Source of the DNA: Halomonas sp. Y3
GTDB lineage: Bacteria; Pseudomonadota; Gammaproteobacteria; Pseudomonadales; Halomonadaceae
NCBI RefSeq assembly: GCF_024137965.1
Contig: NZ_CP099975.1
Location: 1,860,001 to 1,924,000 of the forward strand
DNA: 64,000 nucleotides
Direction of reading: 5' to 3'
Position 1 is the first letter of the stretch. Each line of letters starts with the position of its first letter. Both the position numbers and the translations under genes were made by a program. Below are positions 25,932 to 33,876 of this stretch, piece after piece. The notes below the pieces were generated by a model. That model saw only the letters and a list, made by a program, of their open reading frames with translations, was not told the DNA's origin and made no database searches.

Positions 25932-27259
25932 GCTTTCGCATGACCACCCGCTGGTGCAAGGTAAGCTCACTGACCAGCGGCAGTGCCCAGGCGCATCAAC
26001 CTGATCAGGCAACCCTGGCGGAGCTGGAGTTGGCAGTAGGCGAGCTGCTCTTCACTCGTGCCGAAGACGCTCTGAGTGGCGAGGTTCGCCACCATGCGGT
26101 TCTGGCAGCAAACCCCCTTGCCGAGTGGCTGGTGTGGAACTGGTGGCGGCTATGCTTTGAACCCCAGCCCGCCGGCAAGCAAGCGCCAGGCTGGCTCGAG
26201 GCCCACCGGATGGCCAATGTGGGTGGGGGGTGGTTGTGGCCAAATGTCGAGTTCGTCAGTGATGGCGTGCGGATGCGCATAGGCGCCAAAGCCAGTGCCG
26301 CGTCAGCGCATCAACCGCTGCGCTACCTTTCTGCCGACCACGCCGTCATTCCCTTGGCACATTTCGTACAAGGCGTTGATGCATTCGTAGAGCAGGTGAT
26401 CGAACGGCTGTCGAGTCAGGCAGTGGCTGGTGCCGATCTCCCCCACATGTATCAAGAGCTGCTGGCTGAGCGGGCCGATCCCGAGGCGGCGACCTATCGA
26501 CGGCTGGAAGCCCTGCTGGGCTTTGACCCAGATGAATGCCCTGATGACCGCGTGATGACGCTTTATCAGGATGCGCAAGGGTTAGGGCTCGAGGCGATCG
26601 CCGAGCTGGCAGCGGGTGCCGGGAGTTCCCCGCTGAGTGCCAGCCAGCTCAAGGGTTGGGCGCGCTCTCAGGGGTGCGAATCGGACAAGCAGAACCGTCT
26701 TGGCTGGGTAGGGCAGGGCTATCGAGTGGACCACCAGCTCCCCGCCTGGCGAAACGGGGTGAAAGCGGCCCACGCCCTGAGAGCCCAGGAAAGACTCACG
26801 GATGCCGCCATCGGCAATCGCCAGCTCGCGGAATGGTTTGCCGTACCGCCCGGGCTTTTCGAGGAACAACGCCATAACAAGGCGTTGGCCTATGAACTGG
26901 CCTTCGAATCAGACAAGAGTCGCGTGCTGTTACGCTCGCGGTGGCAGGCAGGGCGCCGTTTCGAAGTGGCTCGGCTGTTAGGGGATGTACTCTTACAGGC
27001 TGAGCCCGAGCCTCTGCATCTGGCAACGGCGCAGAATACCTACCGGCAGAAGTTGCAGCGCGCCTTCGCCGCCGAGCTCCTCTGCCCGATAGAAGCGCTT
27101 TCAGAGCTGTTGGCGGGTGATTTCTCGGACGATGCGATTCAAGGTGCCGCCGATACCTTCGGGGTAAGCCCGATGACGGTGACGGTGCAACTGCTTAACA
27201 ACCGTGTGATGCAGAGCGATGAACTCAACGGCCTGGACCCAGACTGGGCCGTAGCGTGA
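25928..27259 (+). CDS. ImmA/IrrE-like protein lacking the HExxH metalloprotease motif
   Basis: The 443-residue protein resembles ImmA/IrrE proteins in its C-terminal third: RRFEVARLLGDVLLQ stands where active family members have R-F-x-x-A-H-E-L-G-H (about residues 342-356), and QRAFAAELLCPIEALSEL and VSPMTVTVQLLNNRV follow in family order. Both histidines and the glutamate are replaced, so zinc-dependent proteolysis is not expected. The first 270 residues are novel to me. The start overlaps the preceding stop (ATGA), and the stop lies 18 bases before the ATPase ATG. It may be a sensor or scaffold of the cassette. Confidence 0.65.
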   Translation: MSFRMTTRWCKVSSLTSGSAQAHQPDQATLAELELAVGELLFTRAEDALSGEVRHHAVLAANPLAEWLVWNWWRLCFEPQPAGKQAPGWLEAHRMANVGGGWLWPNVEFVSDGVRMRIGAKASAASAHQPLRYLSADHAVIPLAHFVQGVDAFVEQVIERLSSQAVAGADLPHMYQELLAERADPEAATYRRLEALLGFDPDECPDDRVMTLYQDAQGLGLEAIAELAAGAGSSPLSASQLKGWARSQGCESDKQNRLGWVGQGYRVDHQLPAWRNGVKAAHALRAQERLTDAAIGNRQLAEWFAVPPGLFEEQRHNKALAYELAFESDKSRVLLRSRWQAGRRFEVARLLGDVLLQAEPEPLHLATAQNTYRQKLQRAFAAELLCPIEALSELLAGDFSDDAIQGAADTFGVSPMTVTVQLLNNRVMQSDELNGLDPDWAVA

Positions 27260-27276
27260 AGGGCGGTGGAAGCGAC

Positions 27277-28494
27277 ATGCACCTGGATCATCTGACACTG
27301 GAAAACTTCCGTGCCTGCGAACAGCTGGAGATACCGCTTGGGCGTCGTCTAACCGCCCTGCTGGGCAACAACGGTAGCGGCAAGACATCAGTGCTGGATG
27401 GCATCGCCATTGGTTTGGGGGCGGCGCTCACCCATCTGCCTTCAGTATCGGGTATCACCTTCAAGAAAGCGGGCGATATCCGCCAGCAGGGCAACACCCT
27501 GGCGCCTTACACCCGAGTGGCGTTAACAATGCGCTCCGGTATAGCTTGGGATCGTGTCCAGCGTCGCGATAAAAGCAGAGCCACGGCTGCTGCCACACCG
27601 GCGTCCAAAGGCCTCAAGGAGCTGGAAGCCTATCTCGACCGCACCGTTATCGACCCGATGAATGCCGGTGAAGACTACGTGCTGCCTCTGGTGGCCTACT
27701 ACGGCGTCAGCCGAGCGGTACTGCAGGTACCGCTGCGTCGCAAGGGCTTTCCCAAGACGCACACCCGTATGGAAGCGCTTAACGGTGCGCTCGAATCGCA
27801 AAGCAGTTTCAAGTCCGCGTTCATCTGGTTCTACAACAAGGAAAACGAAGAGCACCGCCTGCAGAAAGCCCAGCGCAGCTTCGATGTGACCTTGAAAGAG
27901 CTGGATGCCGTGCGTCGCGCCATCAGCCAGATATTTCCCGATATCAGCAATCCGCATATCGAGCTCAATCCGCTCCGGCTGGCCGTCACTTTAAAGGGTG
28001 AGACCCTGGACCTGATGCAGCTCAGCGATGGCTACAAGACACTGCTGGGCCTGGTGATCGACCTGAGCATGCGCATGGGGCTCGCCAACCCGCACCTAGA
28101 TGACCCTTTGAGTGCCGAAGCGGTGGTGATGATCGATGAGGTGGACCTTCATCTTCACCCTTCCTGGCAGCGACGAGCATTGGCCGACTTGCTGCGTACC
28201 TTCAGCAACACGCAGTTTATCGTCACGACGCATAGCCCTTTCATCGTCGAGTCATTAAACAACCATCTCAAGCGCCACCAGCTGGGCATAACGGCTACCG
28301 GCGACCAGGAGATCGATGCGCTAGTTCCATTATCCCCTCAGGATGTGCGAGCTTATGTAATGAAGAACAGCACCAAGCACTCCTTGATGGATGAGCAGAG
28401 CAATCTGGTGGACGACACACTGCTGCAGCATTTCAATGCTATCAATGTTATTTATGACCGGATGCGTGATATTGAGTGGAGCCGTATGAAGTGA
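27277..28494 (+). CDS. AAA-family ATPase of the OLD/PtuA-like (AAA_21) type
   Basis: From ATG 27277, which has a GGAAG site, the product is 405 residues. It begins MHLDHLTLENFRACEQLEI with Walker A GNNGSGKTS (about residues 31-39), an ABC-like signature LSDGYKTLLGL, Walker B VVMIDEVDLHLHPSWQRR and an H-loop TTHSPF. This layout is shared by OLD nucleases and by PtuA of Septu, both phage-defence ATPases. There is no TOPRIM domain, so a nuclease partner is expected, and the next gene may be it. A GTG at 27256, overlapping the previous stop, is an alternative start. Confidence 0.85.
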   Translation: MHLDHLTLENFRACEQLEIPLGRRLTALLGNNGSGKTSVLDGIAIGLGAALTHLPSVSGITFKKAGDIRQQGNTLAPYTRVALTMRSGIAWDRVQRRDKSRATAAATPASKGLKELEAYLDRTVIDPMNAGEDYVLPLVAYYGVSRAVLQVPLRRKGFPKTHTRMEALNGALESQSSFKSAFIWFYNKENEEHRLQKAQRSFDVTLKELDAVRRAISQIFPDISNPHIELNPLRLAVTLKGETLDLMQLSDGYKTLLGLVIDLSMRMGLANPHLDDPLSAEAVVMIDEVDLHLHPSWQRRALADLLRTFSNTQFIVTTHSPFIVESLNNHLKRHQLGITATGDQEIDALVPLSPQDVRAYVMKNSTKHSLMDEQSNLVDDTLLQHFNAINVIYDRMRDIEWSRMK

Positions 28495-28504
28495 GCGTTC
28501 AAGG

Positions 28505-29005
28505 ATGATCGATACCACACCGTTCAGCCACTGTGAATGCAGACGAATGGGAAATACGTATCCCGTTTGTCAGTCTGACCTGATGCTGGAAGAGGAGGGC
28601 AAGAAGGTTCGCCTGACTCTCCGTGCGGGTGAAGAAGCAAAAGCCCTGGTGCTGGATGGTTGTGTATTCACCGACAACGCCACTAAATGCGATGCCATGT
28701 ATCTCTTCAAGGGGCATAGTAAAAAAGTGGCGGCATTGGTTGAGCTGAAAGGCGCGAGCGACATCGCACACGCCTTTACCCAATTAGCGTATACGCGGAA
28801 GCATCGTCCTGAATATCAGCGGCTCAAGGAAACACTTGATAATTCAGGCTCAGGAACTTCCATGGAAAAGGCATTTATTGTGAGTAATGGAATGTTGTCG
28901 AAGCCTGAGCGCGAGCGTCTCGAAAATCAGCATGGCATTCGGGTGAATGAAATCCTCTACTCCGAACCATCGAGTAAGGTGCCGGATGTGAGGGAGTGGA
29001 TTTAG
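28505..29005 (+). CDS. Small PD-(D/E)XK-like protein, candidate effector nuclease
   Basis: The 166-residue protein contains KCDAMYLF (aspartate about residue 61) followed 15-20 residues later by AALVELKGASDIAHAFTQL. The D ... ExK spacing, the hydrophobic strand before ELK and the helix after it fit a PD-(D/E)XK nuclease core. It starts ten bases after the ATPase stop with an AAGGATG start context, so it belongs to the same transcript. Function is inferred from motif and position; a non-catalytic fold is possible. Confidence 0.6.
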   Translation: MIDTTPFSHCECRRMGNTYPVCQSDLMLEEEGKKVRLTLRAGEEAKALVLDGCVFTDNATKCDAMYLFKGHSKKVAALVELKGASDIAHAFTQLAYTRKHRPEYQRLKETLDNSGSGTSMEKAFIVSNGMLSKPERERLENQHGIRVNEILYSEPSSKVPDVREWI

Positions 29006-29143
29006 CGATTCGGCTATCCGAAATGTTCAAGGAGCGGCTTTGTATCTTCCTGATTTTCTGAGCCGTAATTGCCTCCCCTTATCGCTAATATTATTGAAAA
29101 TCAGTAGCTTAGCGAAGCCGTCCAAAGCGTGAAATCGCATTTC

Positions 29144-29350
29144 CGGCACTTTTGCCGCCGATTCCGCGAAACGCGATTTTCGGCAAAAGTGCCGATTTTG
29201 GCCCTCAAGCAGCCGGCAGGGCAGGGCGGCAAAACGGCAAAATTGCCGGCCCAGCGGCAAAAATGCCGCCGATTCGATGGAATGGCGTTTTCGGAAATAT
29301 TGCCGATTTTCGCTAGCAGGCTAACAAAATTTGGCCGCAAAAAGTTGCCA
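29144..29350. repeat. Array of CGGCAA...TTGCCG palindromes with 37- and 111-bp periodicity
   Basis: Five 14-base near-palindromes of the form CGGCAAAANTGCCG lie at 29144, 29181, 29235, 29255 and 29292, and a degenerate sixth follows near 29333. The first two are inverse partners and close a 51-base hairpin whose stem includes CGCG-AAA-CGCG. The first and second, and the fourth and fifth, are both 37 bases apart, and the two pairs are 111 bases apart, so an imperfect 111-bp unit has been duplicated. The region lies 139 bases after the last cassette gene and has no convincing ORF. Confidence 0.7.
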
Positions 29351-29443
29351 GCACACCATCTGGCAAGTTCAACATCCTACGATGTCCGCCAAACTTGCAG
29401 CGTGCCGAGCCATACTTCGCGGAAAGCACCATGCCCGCACCGC

Positions 29444-29526
29444 GCCGGGTCAGACTCCCGGCGGCGAGCACTATGAAGGCTACTTCCACCCAATACACGC
29501 ATAACGCAACCGCAGGGGTCTGACCC
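29444..29526. repeat. Inverted pair of GGGTCAGAC / GGGGTCTGACCC repeats
   Basis: GGGTCAGACT near 29446 and GGGGTCTGACCC ending near 29526 are oppositely oriented members of a palindromic family found again at 47.8, 50.4, 52.5, 53.8 and 55.2 kb. A short tandem repeat of CTCGCAC (about three and a half copies, 29557-29582) follows just before the flippase gene. No gene was recognised between 29,006 and 29,618. Confidence 0.5.
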
Positions 29527-29618
29527 AAGCGGCCACCAGCGCCGGGCAAAGTTACCCCTCGCACCTCGCACCTCGCACCTCGAATCCCGAACCTGACTCC
29601 CTCGTCCCCCGGACCCCT

Positions 29619-31415
29619 ATGTTCCAACGCCTTAAAAAACTCTACTCCCTGCTCTCCGCCGAGCAGCGCCGCAAGCTGATCGCCCTCCAAAGCCTCGTCA
29701 TCATCATGGCCTTCGCCGAAGTCGCCGGCGTCGCCGCCATCGGTCCCTTTATGGCGGTAGTTGGGGATATCAGCCGCCTGGAAGGCGAGGGCATCCTCGC
29801 CCAGATCTACCAGGCCAGCGGCATGGAAACCCCGCGACAGTTCCTGTTCTGGCTCGGCATCGGCGTGCTGGGAGCGCTCACCGTGGCGGCGCTCATTTCC
29901 ATGTACGTTACCTGGCGTTTGGCGCTCTATGCCCAGCAGATCGGCGCCGAGCTATCCACCCGGCTCTACCAGCACTACATGCGCCAGCCTTGGCTCTTCC
30001 ACGCCAGCGGCAGCAGCAGCCAGCTCACCAATCGCATCGCCCAGGAAGCCACTCGCATCACCAACAATGTCATTCAGCCGCTGATGAAGATGAACGCCAA
30101 GGGTACCATGGCGTTGGTGATGGCCACGGCCATCTTTCTCTTCAATCCGTTGGTGGCGATTGTCGGGATCGCCCTGTTCGCGATCGCATACCTGGTCCTG
30201 TTTCGCACCGTGCGCAGGAGCCTCGCGCGCAACGGCAAGGTTATTACCCGCACTAACCAGCTACGCTTCAAGCTGATGAACGAGGGCTTCGGCGGCATCA
30301 AGGATACCCTGCTGCTGGGCCGACAGGCGGACTTCAACCAGCGTTTTGGCGCTACCAGCCAAGCCTGGGGCCGCGCTCAGGGCGTCAACAAGGCGCTTAG
30401 CGAGGTACCGCGCTACGCCATGGAACTGCTCGCCTTTGGTGCAGTGATTGCCTTAGTGCTTTACCTGCTGGCCGCCCACGACGGCAACTTGGGTGAGATC
30501 CTGCCGATTATTTCCGTCTATGCGCTGGCCGGCTTCAAGCTTCTGCCGGCCTTCCAGCAGATCTATACCAGCCTGGCCAAGATCAAGGGCAATATCGCGT
30601 CTTTCGATAGCCTGGAAGAGGATCTGGCTGCCAGCCAGGATGCCAGCGCAGGCAAGCCCGCCGAGGCTGCCGGCAAGCGCCCACCGCAGCAGGGCATTAC
30701 GCTGGACAATATCCACTTCCGCTACCCGGGCAAGGAGGAGAAGGCCCTCGACGGTCTGACCCTGCATATCCCACGCAACCAGGTCATCGGCCTGGTGGGT
30801 GCCTCGGGTTCAGGCAAGTCCACTGCTATCGACATCCTGCTGGGTCTGATGGAGCCACAGAAGGGCGCGCTCAAGGTGGATGGTGAAGCGCTAAGCGGCG
30901 ACGGACTGCGTGCCTGGCAGAACAGCGTCGGCTTTGTTCCTCAGGCGATATTTCTCGCTGATGCCAGCATTCGTGAAAATATCGCCTTTGGCTTACCACC
31001 TGAGCAGATCGACGACGAGCGCGTGGCGCGCGCCGCCCAGATGGCTCACCTCGATGAACTGGTCGAACGCCTTCCAGAAGGCCTCAATACACGAGTAGGC
31101 GAGCGCGGTATCCAGCTCTCCGGCGGACAGCGCCAGCGTATCGGTATTGCCCGTGCCCTCTATGACGATGCCGAGGTGCTGGTGCTGGACGAAGCCACCA
31201 GCGCCTTGGACGGCATCACCGAAAAACTGGTGATGGACGCCATCCACGACTTCTCCGGTAAGAAGACCATCATCATGATTGCTCATCGCCTGGCCACAGT
31301 AAAACAGTGTGACACCATCTATATACTGGCCGATGGTCAGGTCGTGGACCACGGCGGCTACGAACAACTGGCCGAGTGGAATGAGACCTTCCGGCGGATG
31401 GCGGAACATGCTTGA
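29619..31415 (+). CDS. PglK-like ABC flippase for lipid-linked oligosaccharide
   Basis: The 598-residue protein is a half-size ABC exporter: six membrane helices in the first 330 residues (start MFQRLKKLYSLLSAEQRRKLIALQ), then an ATPase domain with Walker A GASGSGKST (about 394-402), signature LSGGQRQRIG, Walker B VLVLDEATS and the H-loop IAHR. The N-terminal sequence and length resemble PglK, which flips lipid-linked glycans across the inner membrane. It opens the assembly locus and probably replaces a Wzx-type flippase, as no Wzx gene is seen here. Confidence 0.87.
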   Translation: MFQRLKKLYSLLSAEQRRKLIALQSLVIIMAFAEVAGVAAIGPFMAVVGDISRLEGEGILAQIYQASGMETPRQFLFWLGIGVLGALTVAALISMYVTWRLALYAQQIGAELSTRLYQHYMRQPWLFHASGSSSQLTNRIAQEATRITNNVIQPLMKMNAKGTMALVMATAIFLFNPLVAIVGIALFAIAYLVLFRTVRRSLARNGKVITRTNQLRFKLMNEGFGGIKDTLLLGRQADFNQRFGATSQAWGRAQGVNKALSEVPRYAMELLAFGAVIALVLYLLAAHDGNLGEILPIISVYALAGFKLLPAFQQIYTSLAKIKGNIASFDSLEEDLAASQDASAGKPAEAAGKRPPQQGITLDNIHFRYPGKEEKALDGLTLHIPRNQVIGLVGASGSGKSTAIDILLGLMEPQKGALKVDGEALSGDGLRAWQNSVGFVPQAIFLADASIRENIAFGLPPEQIDDERVARAAQMAHLDELVERLPEGLNTRVGERGIQLSGGQRQRIGIARALYDDAEVLVLDEATSALDGITEKLVMDAIHDFSGKKTIIMIAHRLATVKQCDTIYILADGQVVDHGGYEQLAEWNETFRRMAEHA

Positions 31416-31531
31416 AAAGCCAGGATTCTATTACTTCATGTTCTATAATATACCTTCATATGCGCCAATGATGTTGAAATATAACTGAGGTGCTAAGCTT
31501 TAATTTTAAGACAAATTCTAAGAGAATGCTT

Positions 31532-32815
31532 ATGCCACAAGACATGCTGGTTAAAGGAAAACAGGTGCCTAAGGGAAAAGTCGTCGTTAGCGGTGCCAAG
31601 AACTCGGCGACTCCCTTGCTGGCCGCTGCGCTTTTGGCCGAAGAGCCGGTCCGGCTACGCAACTTCCCGACGCAGTTGGTCGATGCCAAGACTAAGATGA
31701 ATTTCATCCGTGAGCTGGGAGCCCAAATCGATATCAATGATGTAGAGAACACCATCGAGATTGTGACGACCTCTCTTGATCATCGTGCCATCCGCAGTTA
31801 TGAGCTAGGCATTCGTACGACCTACCTGCTGGCTGCAGGGCAGTTGATTAGAAATGGCATTGCCTATGTTCCGTACCCAGGAGGGTGCAAGATAGGCTCT
31901 CGCGGCTATGATCTTCACATGATGGTGTGGCGACAGTTGGGCTGCGAGGTTAAGGAGACGCAAAACTATCTTCTTGTTAAAGGTAAGTTGGCCGGCGGAC
32001 AGATAGATTTTCCGATCTCGACCGTGGGTGGTACTGAAAACGCGTTGATTTGTGCGGCAGTGGCTGAAGGCCATACTGAGATCCGTAACGCCTATATAAC
32101 GCCTGAAGTTGAGGACTTGATAGCACTGTTGCGCCAGATGGGCTCTCAGATCGAAAGTTACGGCAACAGCCTTATCCGTGTGCATGGCCAGGGGTCTTTA
32201 CTGCGTGGGGCATCTTATCAAGTAATGCTTGATCGTATAGAAGCATTGACTTGGATTATTTACGGGGTGATGTCGGGAGGCGAAATTATGGTTGAAGGTT
32301 TGCCTTTCGAACATATGGATGTGCCCCTCCTTCACCTTAAGGAAGCCGGCATTGACCTTTACCGAAACTCCAACTCAGTTTATGTGACGCCTGACTGTGT
32401 GCAAGGCCAAGGGATTCAGCCGTTTGAATTGGCATGTGGTACACACCCGGGGGTGATCTCCGATATGCAGTCTTTCTATACTCTGCTGGGGATGGAAGCC
32501 AACGGTAAGTCGCGGATCTTTGACTATCGCTACCCTGAGCGCATCGCTTATGCGGAACAATTGAATCGCTTTAGCCCTGGTGTGATCGAGGTCGAGCACG
32601 GGCGTATCACTACGCAGGGCGTAGCCCACCTGCAAGGATGCGAAGTGCAGTCTACCGATTTGAGGGGCAGCATGGCGCTGGTCATGGCCGCCCTATGCGC
32701 CGAAGGGGAAAGTGTGGTCCGCGATGTGCATATGGCATTGCGCGGTTACAATGATCTCGTGGGTAAGTTGAAGCATCTTGGGGTTGAGGTCAAAGTCATT
32801 GATAGAGCGGTATAA
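31532..32815 (+). CDS. MurA-like UDP-N-acetylglucosamine 1-carboxyvinyltransferase paralogue
   Basis: From ATG 31532 the product is 427 residues, close to normal MurA length. It keeps the lysine-asparagine site (SGAKNSATP), the catalytic cysteine loop (YPGGCKIGSRGYDLH, normally PGGCxIG) and the tail RGYNDLVGKLKHLGVEV. It should transfer enolpyruvate from PEP to UDP-GlcNAc. It is placed in a polysaccharide locus directly before a MurB-like gene, rather than among cell-division genes, so it likely feeds a special sugar precursor. A GTG start at 31490 would add 14 residues not seen in MurA. Confidence 0.85.
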   Translation: MPQDMLVKGKQVPKGKVVVSGAKNSATPLLAAALLAEEPVRLRNFPTQLVDAKTKMNFIRELGAQIDINDVENTIEIVTTSLDHRAIRSYELGIRTTYLLAAGQLIRNGIAYVPYPGGCKIGSRGYDLHMMVWRQLGCEVKETQNYLLVKGKLAGGQIDFPISTVGGTENALICAAVAEGHTEIRNAYITPEVEDLIALLRQMGSQIESYGNSLIRVHGQGSLLRGASYQVMLDRIEALTWIIYGVMSGGEIMVEGLPFEHMDVPLLHLKEAGIDLYRNSNSVYVTPDCVQGQGIQPFELACGTHPGVISDMQSFYTLLGMEANGKSRIFDYRYPERIAYAEQLNRFSPGVIEVEHGRITTQGVAHLQGCEVQSTDLRGSMALVMAALCAEGESVVRDVHMALRGYNDLVGKLKHLGVEVKVIDRAV

Positions 32816-32820
32816 GCGCA

Positions 32821-33798
32821 ATGCTTCAGATACGTAGACTAGTAACCCCGGCATTCGTGAATGAAATGGAAAAGCTGTGCCCGGGAGGGGTGCATATAAA
32901 TGTCAATCTTGCTAATCTTAGCCGTTGGCGTATCGGTGGGACTGCGGACTGTATCCTCAGGCCGGCTAGTACGGAACAGCTAGCAACAACGATACGCTAT
33001 TTCAACGATTACGACGTTCCCTATGTAGTGATCGGTGCGACAAGCAATCTGCTATTTGCCGATGAAGGTCTCCAGGTGCCTTGCATCCAAATTGGTTCCT
33101 CGTTATCGAAGTTGTCGATCCGAGAAGATACAGTTTATGCGCAGGCCGGCGTCTGGGTGCCGGGCCTTGCGCGTCGTATTATGCAAGCCGGATTAACAGG
33201 AGCGGAGCATATTTGTGGCATTCCCGGGACACTGGGTGGTTTGGTCTATATGAACGGCGGGAGTCAGCGCAAGGGCATTGGTAGTGTGGTGGCCAGCATT
33301 GAAAGTGTTGATGCTAGAGGCAATATTCACTATCGGAATACTGAGCAGTGTGAGTTTTCCTATCGAAGTTCAGTTTACCAAAACAATACTGAGGTTGTTA
33401 CGAAAGTTAAGCTGGTTCTATCGCCAGGCGATAAAGCCAGAGTTCGTAAAAACATGCTTAATATCCTGGCTAGCCGTAATAAAAAGTTTCCCCGCAAGCT
33501 TCCAAGCTGTGGCTCAGTATTCAAAAGCAACCCTACCTTGTATGCGGCTATAGGTCCACCCGGAGCTGTGATCGAACGAATGGGATTTAAAGGTGTAAGG
33601 TGCGGCGGCGCAGTTGTTTCCTCAGAGCATGCTAACTTTATTGTTAATTCTGGAGGCGCTAGAGCAAGCGATGTTTTAAGTCTTGTAAAAAAAATCCAAG
33701 CATCACTTGCCGAATCGTTTGGATGTAAACTGGAGGCTGAGGCTATATATGTTTCCCCAGCAGGTGAGCTAGTTACACTAGACGAAAAAATCCAATGA
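32821..33798 (+). CDS. MurB-like UDP-N-acetylenolpyruvoylglucosamine reductase paralogue
   Basis: The 325-residue protein has an FAD-binding PCMH-type domain (SRWRIGGTADCILRPAS, VVIGATSNLLFADEG, GIPGTLGGLVYMNGGS) and a MurB C-terminal domain with the catalytic serine region PSCGSVFKSN and a late glutamate in LEAEAIYV. It should reduce the enolpyruvyl group made by MurA to the lactyl ether of UDP-MurNAc. It starts five bases after the MurA-like stop. Base composition falls towards AT within this gene, marking the edge of the AT-rich block. Confidence 0.85.
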   Translation: MLQIRRLVTPAFVNEMEKLCPGGVHINVNLANLSRWRIGGTADCILRPASTEQLATTIRYFNDYDVPYVVIGATSNLLFADEGLQVPCIQIGSSLSKLSIREDTVYAQAGVWVPGLARRIMQAGLTGAEHICGIPGTLGGLVYMNGGSQRKGIGSVVASIESVDARGNIHYRNTEQCEFSYRSSVYQNNTEVVTKVKLVLSPGDKARVRKNMLNILASRNKKFPRKLPSCGSVFKSNPTLYAAIGPPGAVIERMGFKGVRCGGAVVSSEHANFIVNSGGARASDVLSLVKKIQASLAESFGCKLEAEAIYVSPAGELVTLDEKIQ

Positions 33799-33876
33799 GA
33801 GTCCTTCGTTGCTACTGATCTTTTCTTTTTAGATTAATATTAAATATTTTTAAGAAAGTTTGCGAATAGATAGGGT

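Noticed and set aside
28505..29005. Reading the last cassette gene as PtuB (HNH nuclease of Septu)
   Set aside because: No HNH motif is present; the visible pattern is D ... ExK instead.
29144..29350. Retron msr-msd or CRISPR-like array
   Set aside because: No reverse transcriptase or cas gene is nearby, spacing of the palindromes is not repeat-spacer like, and the units are nested palindromes.
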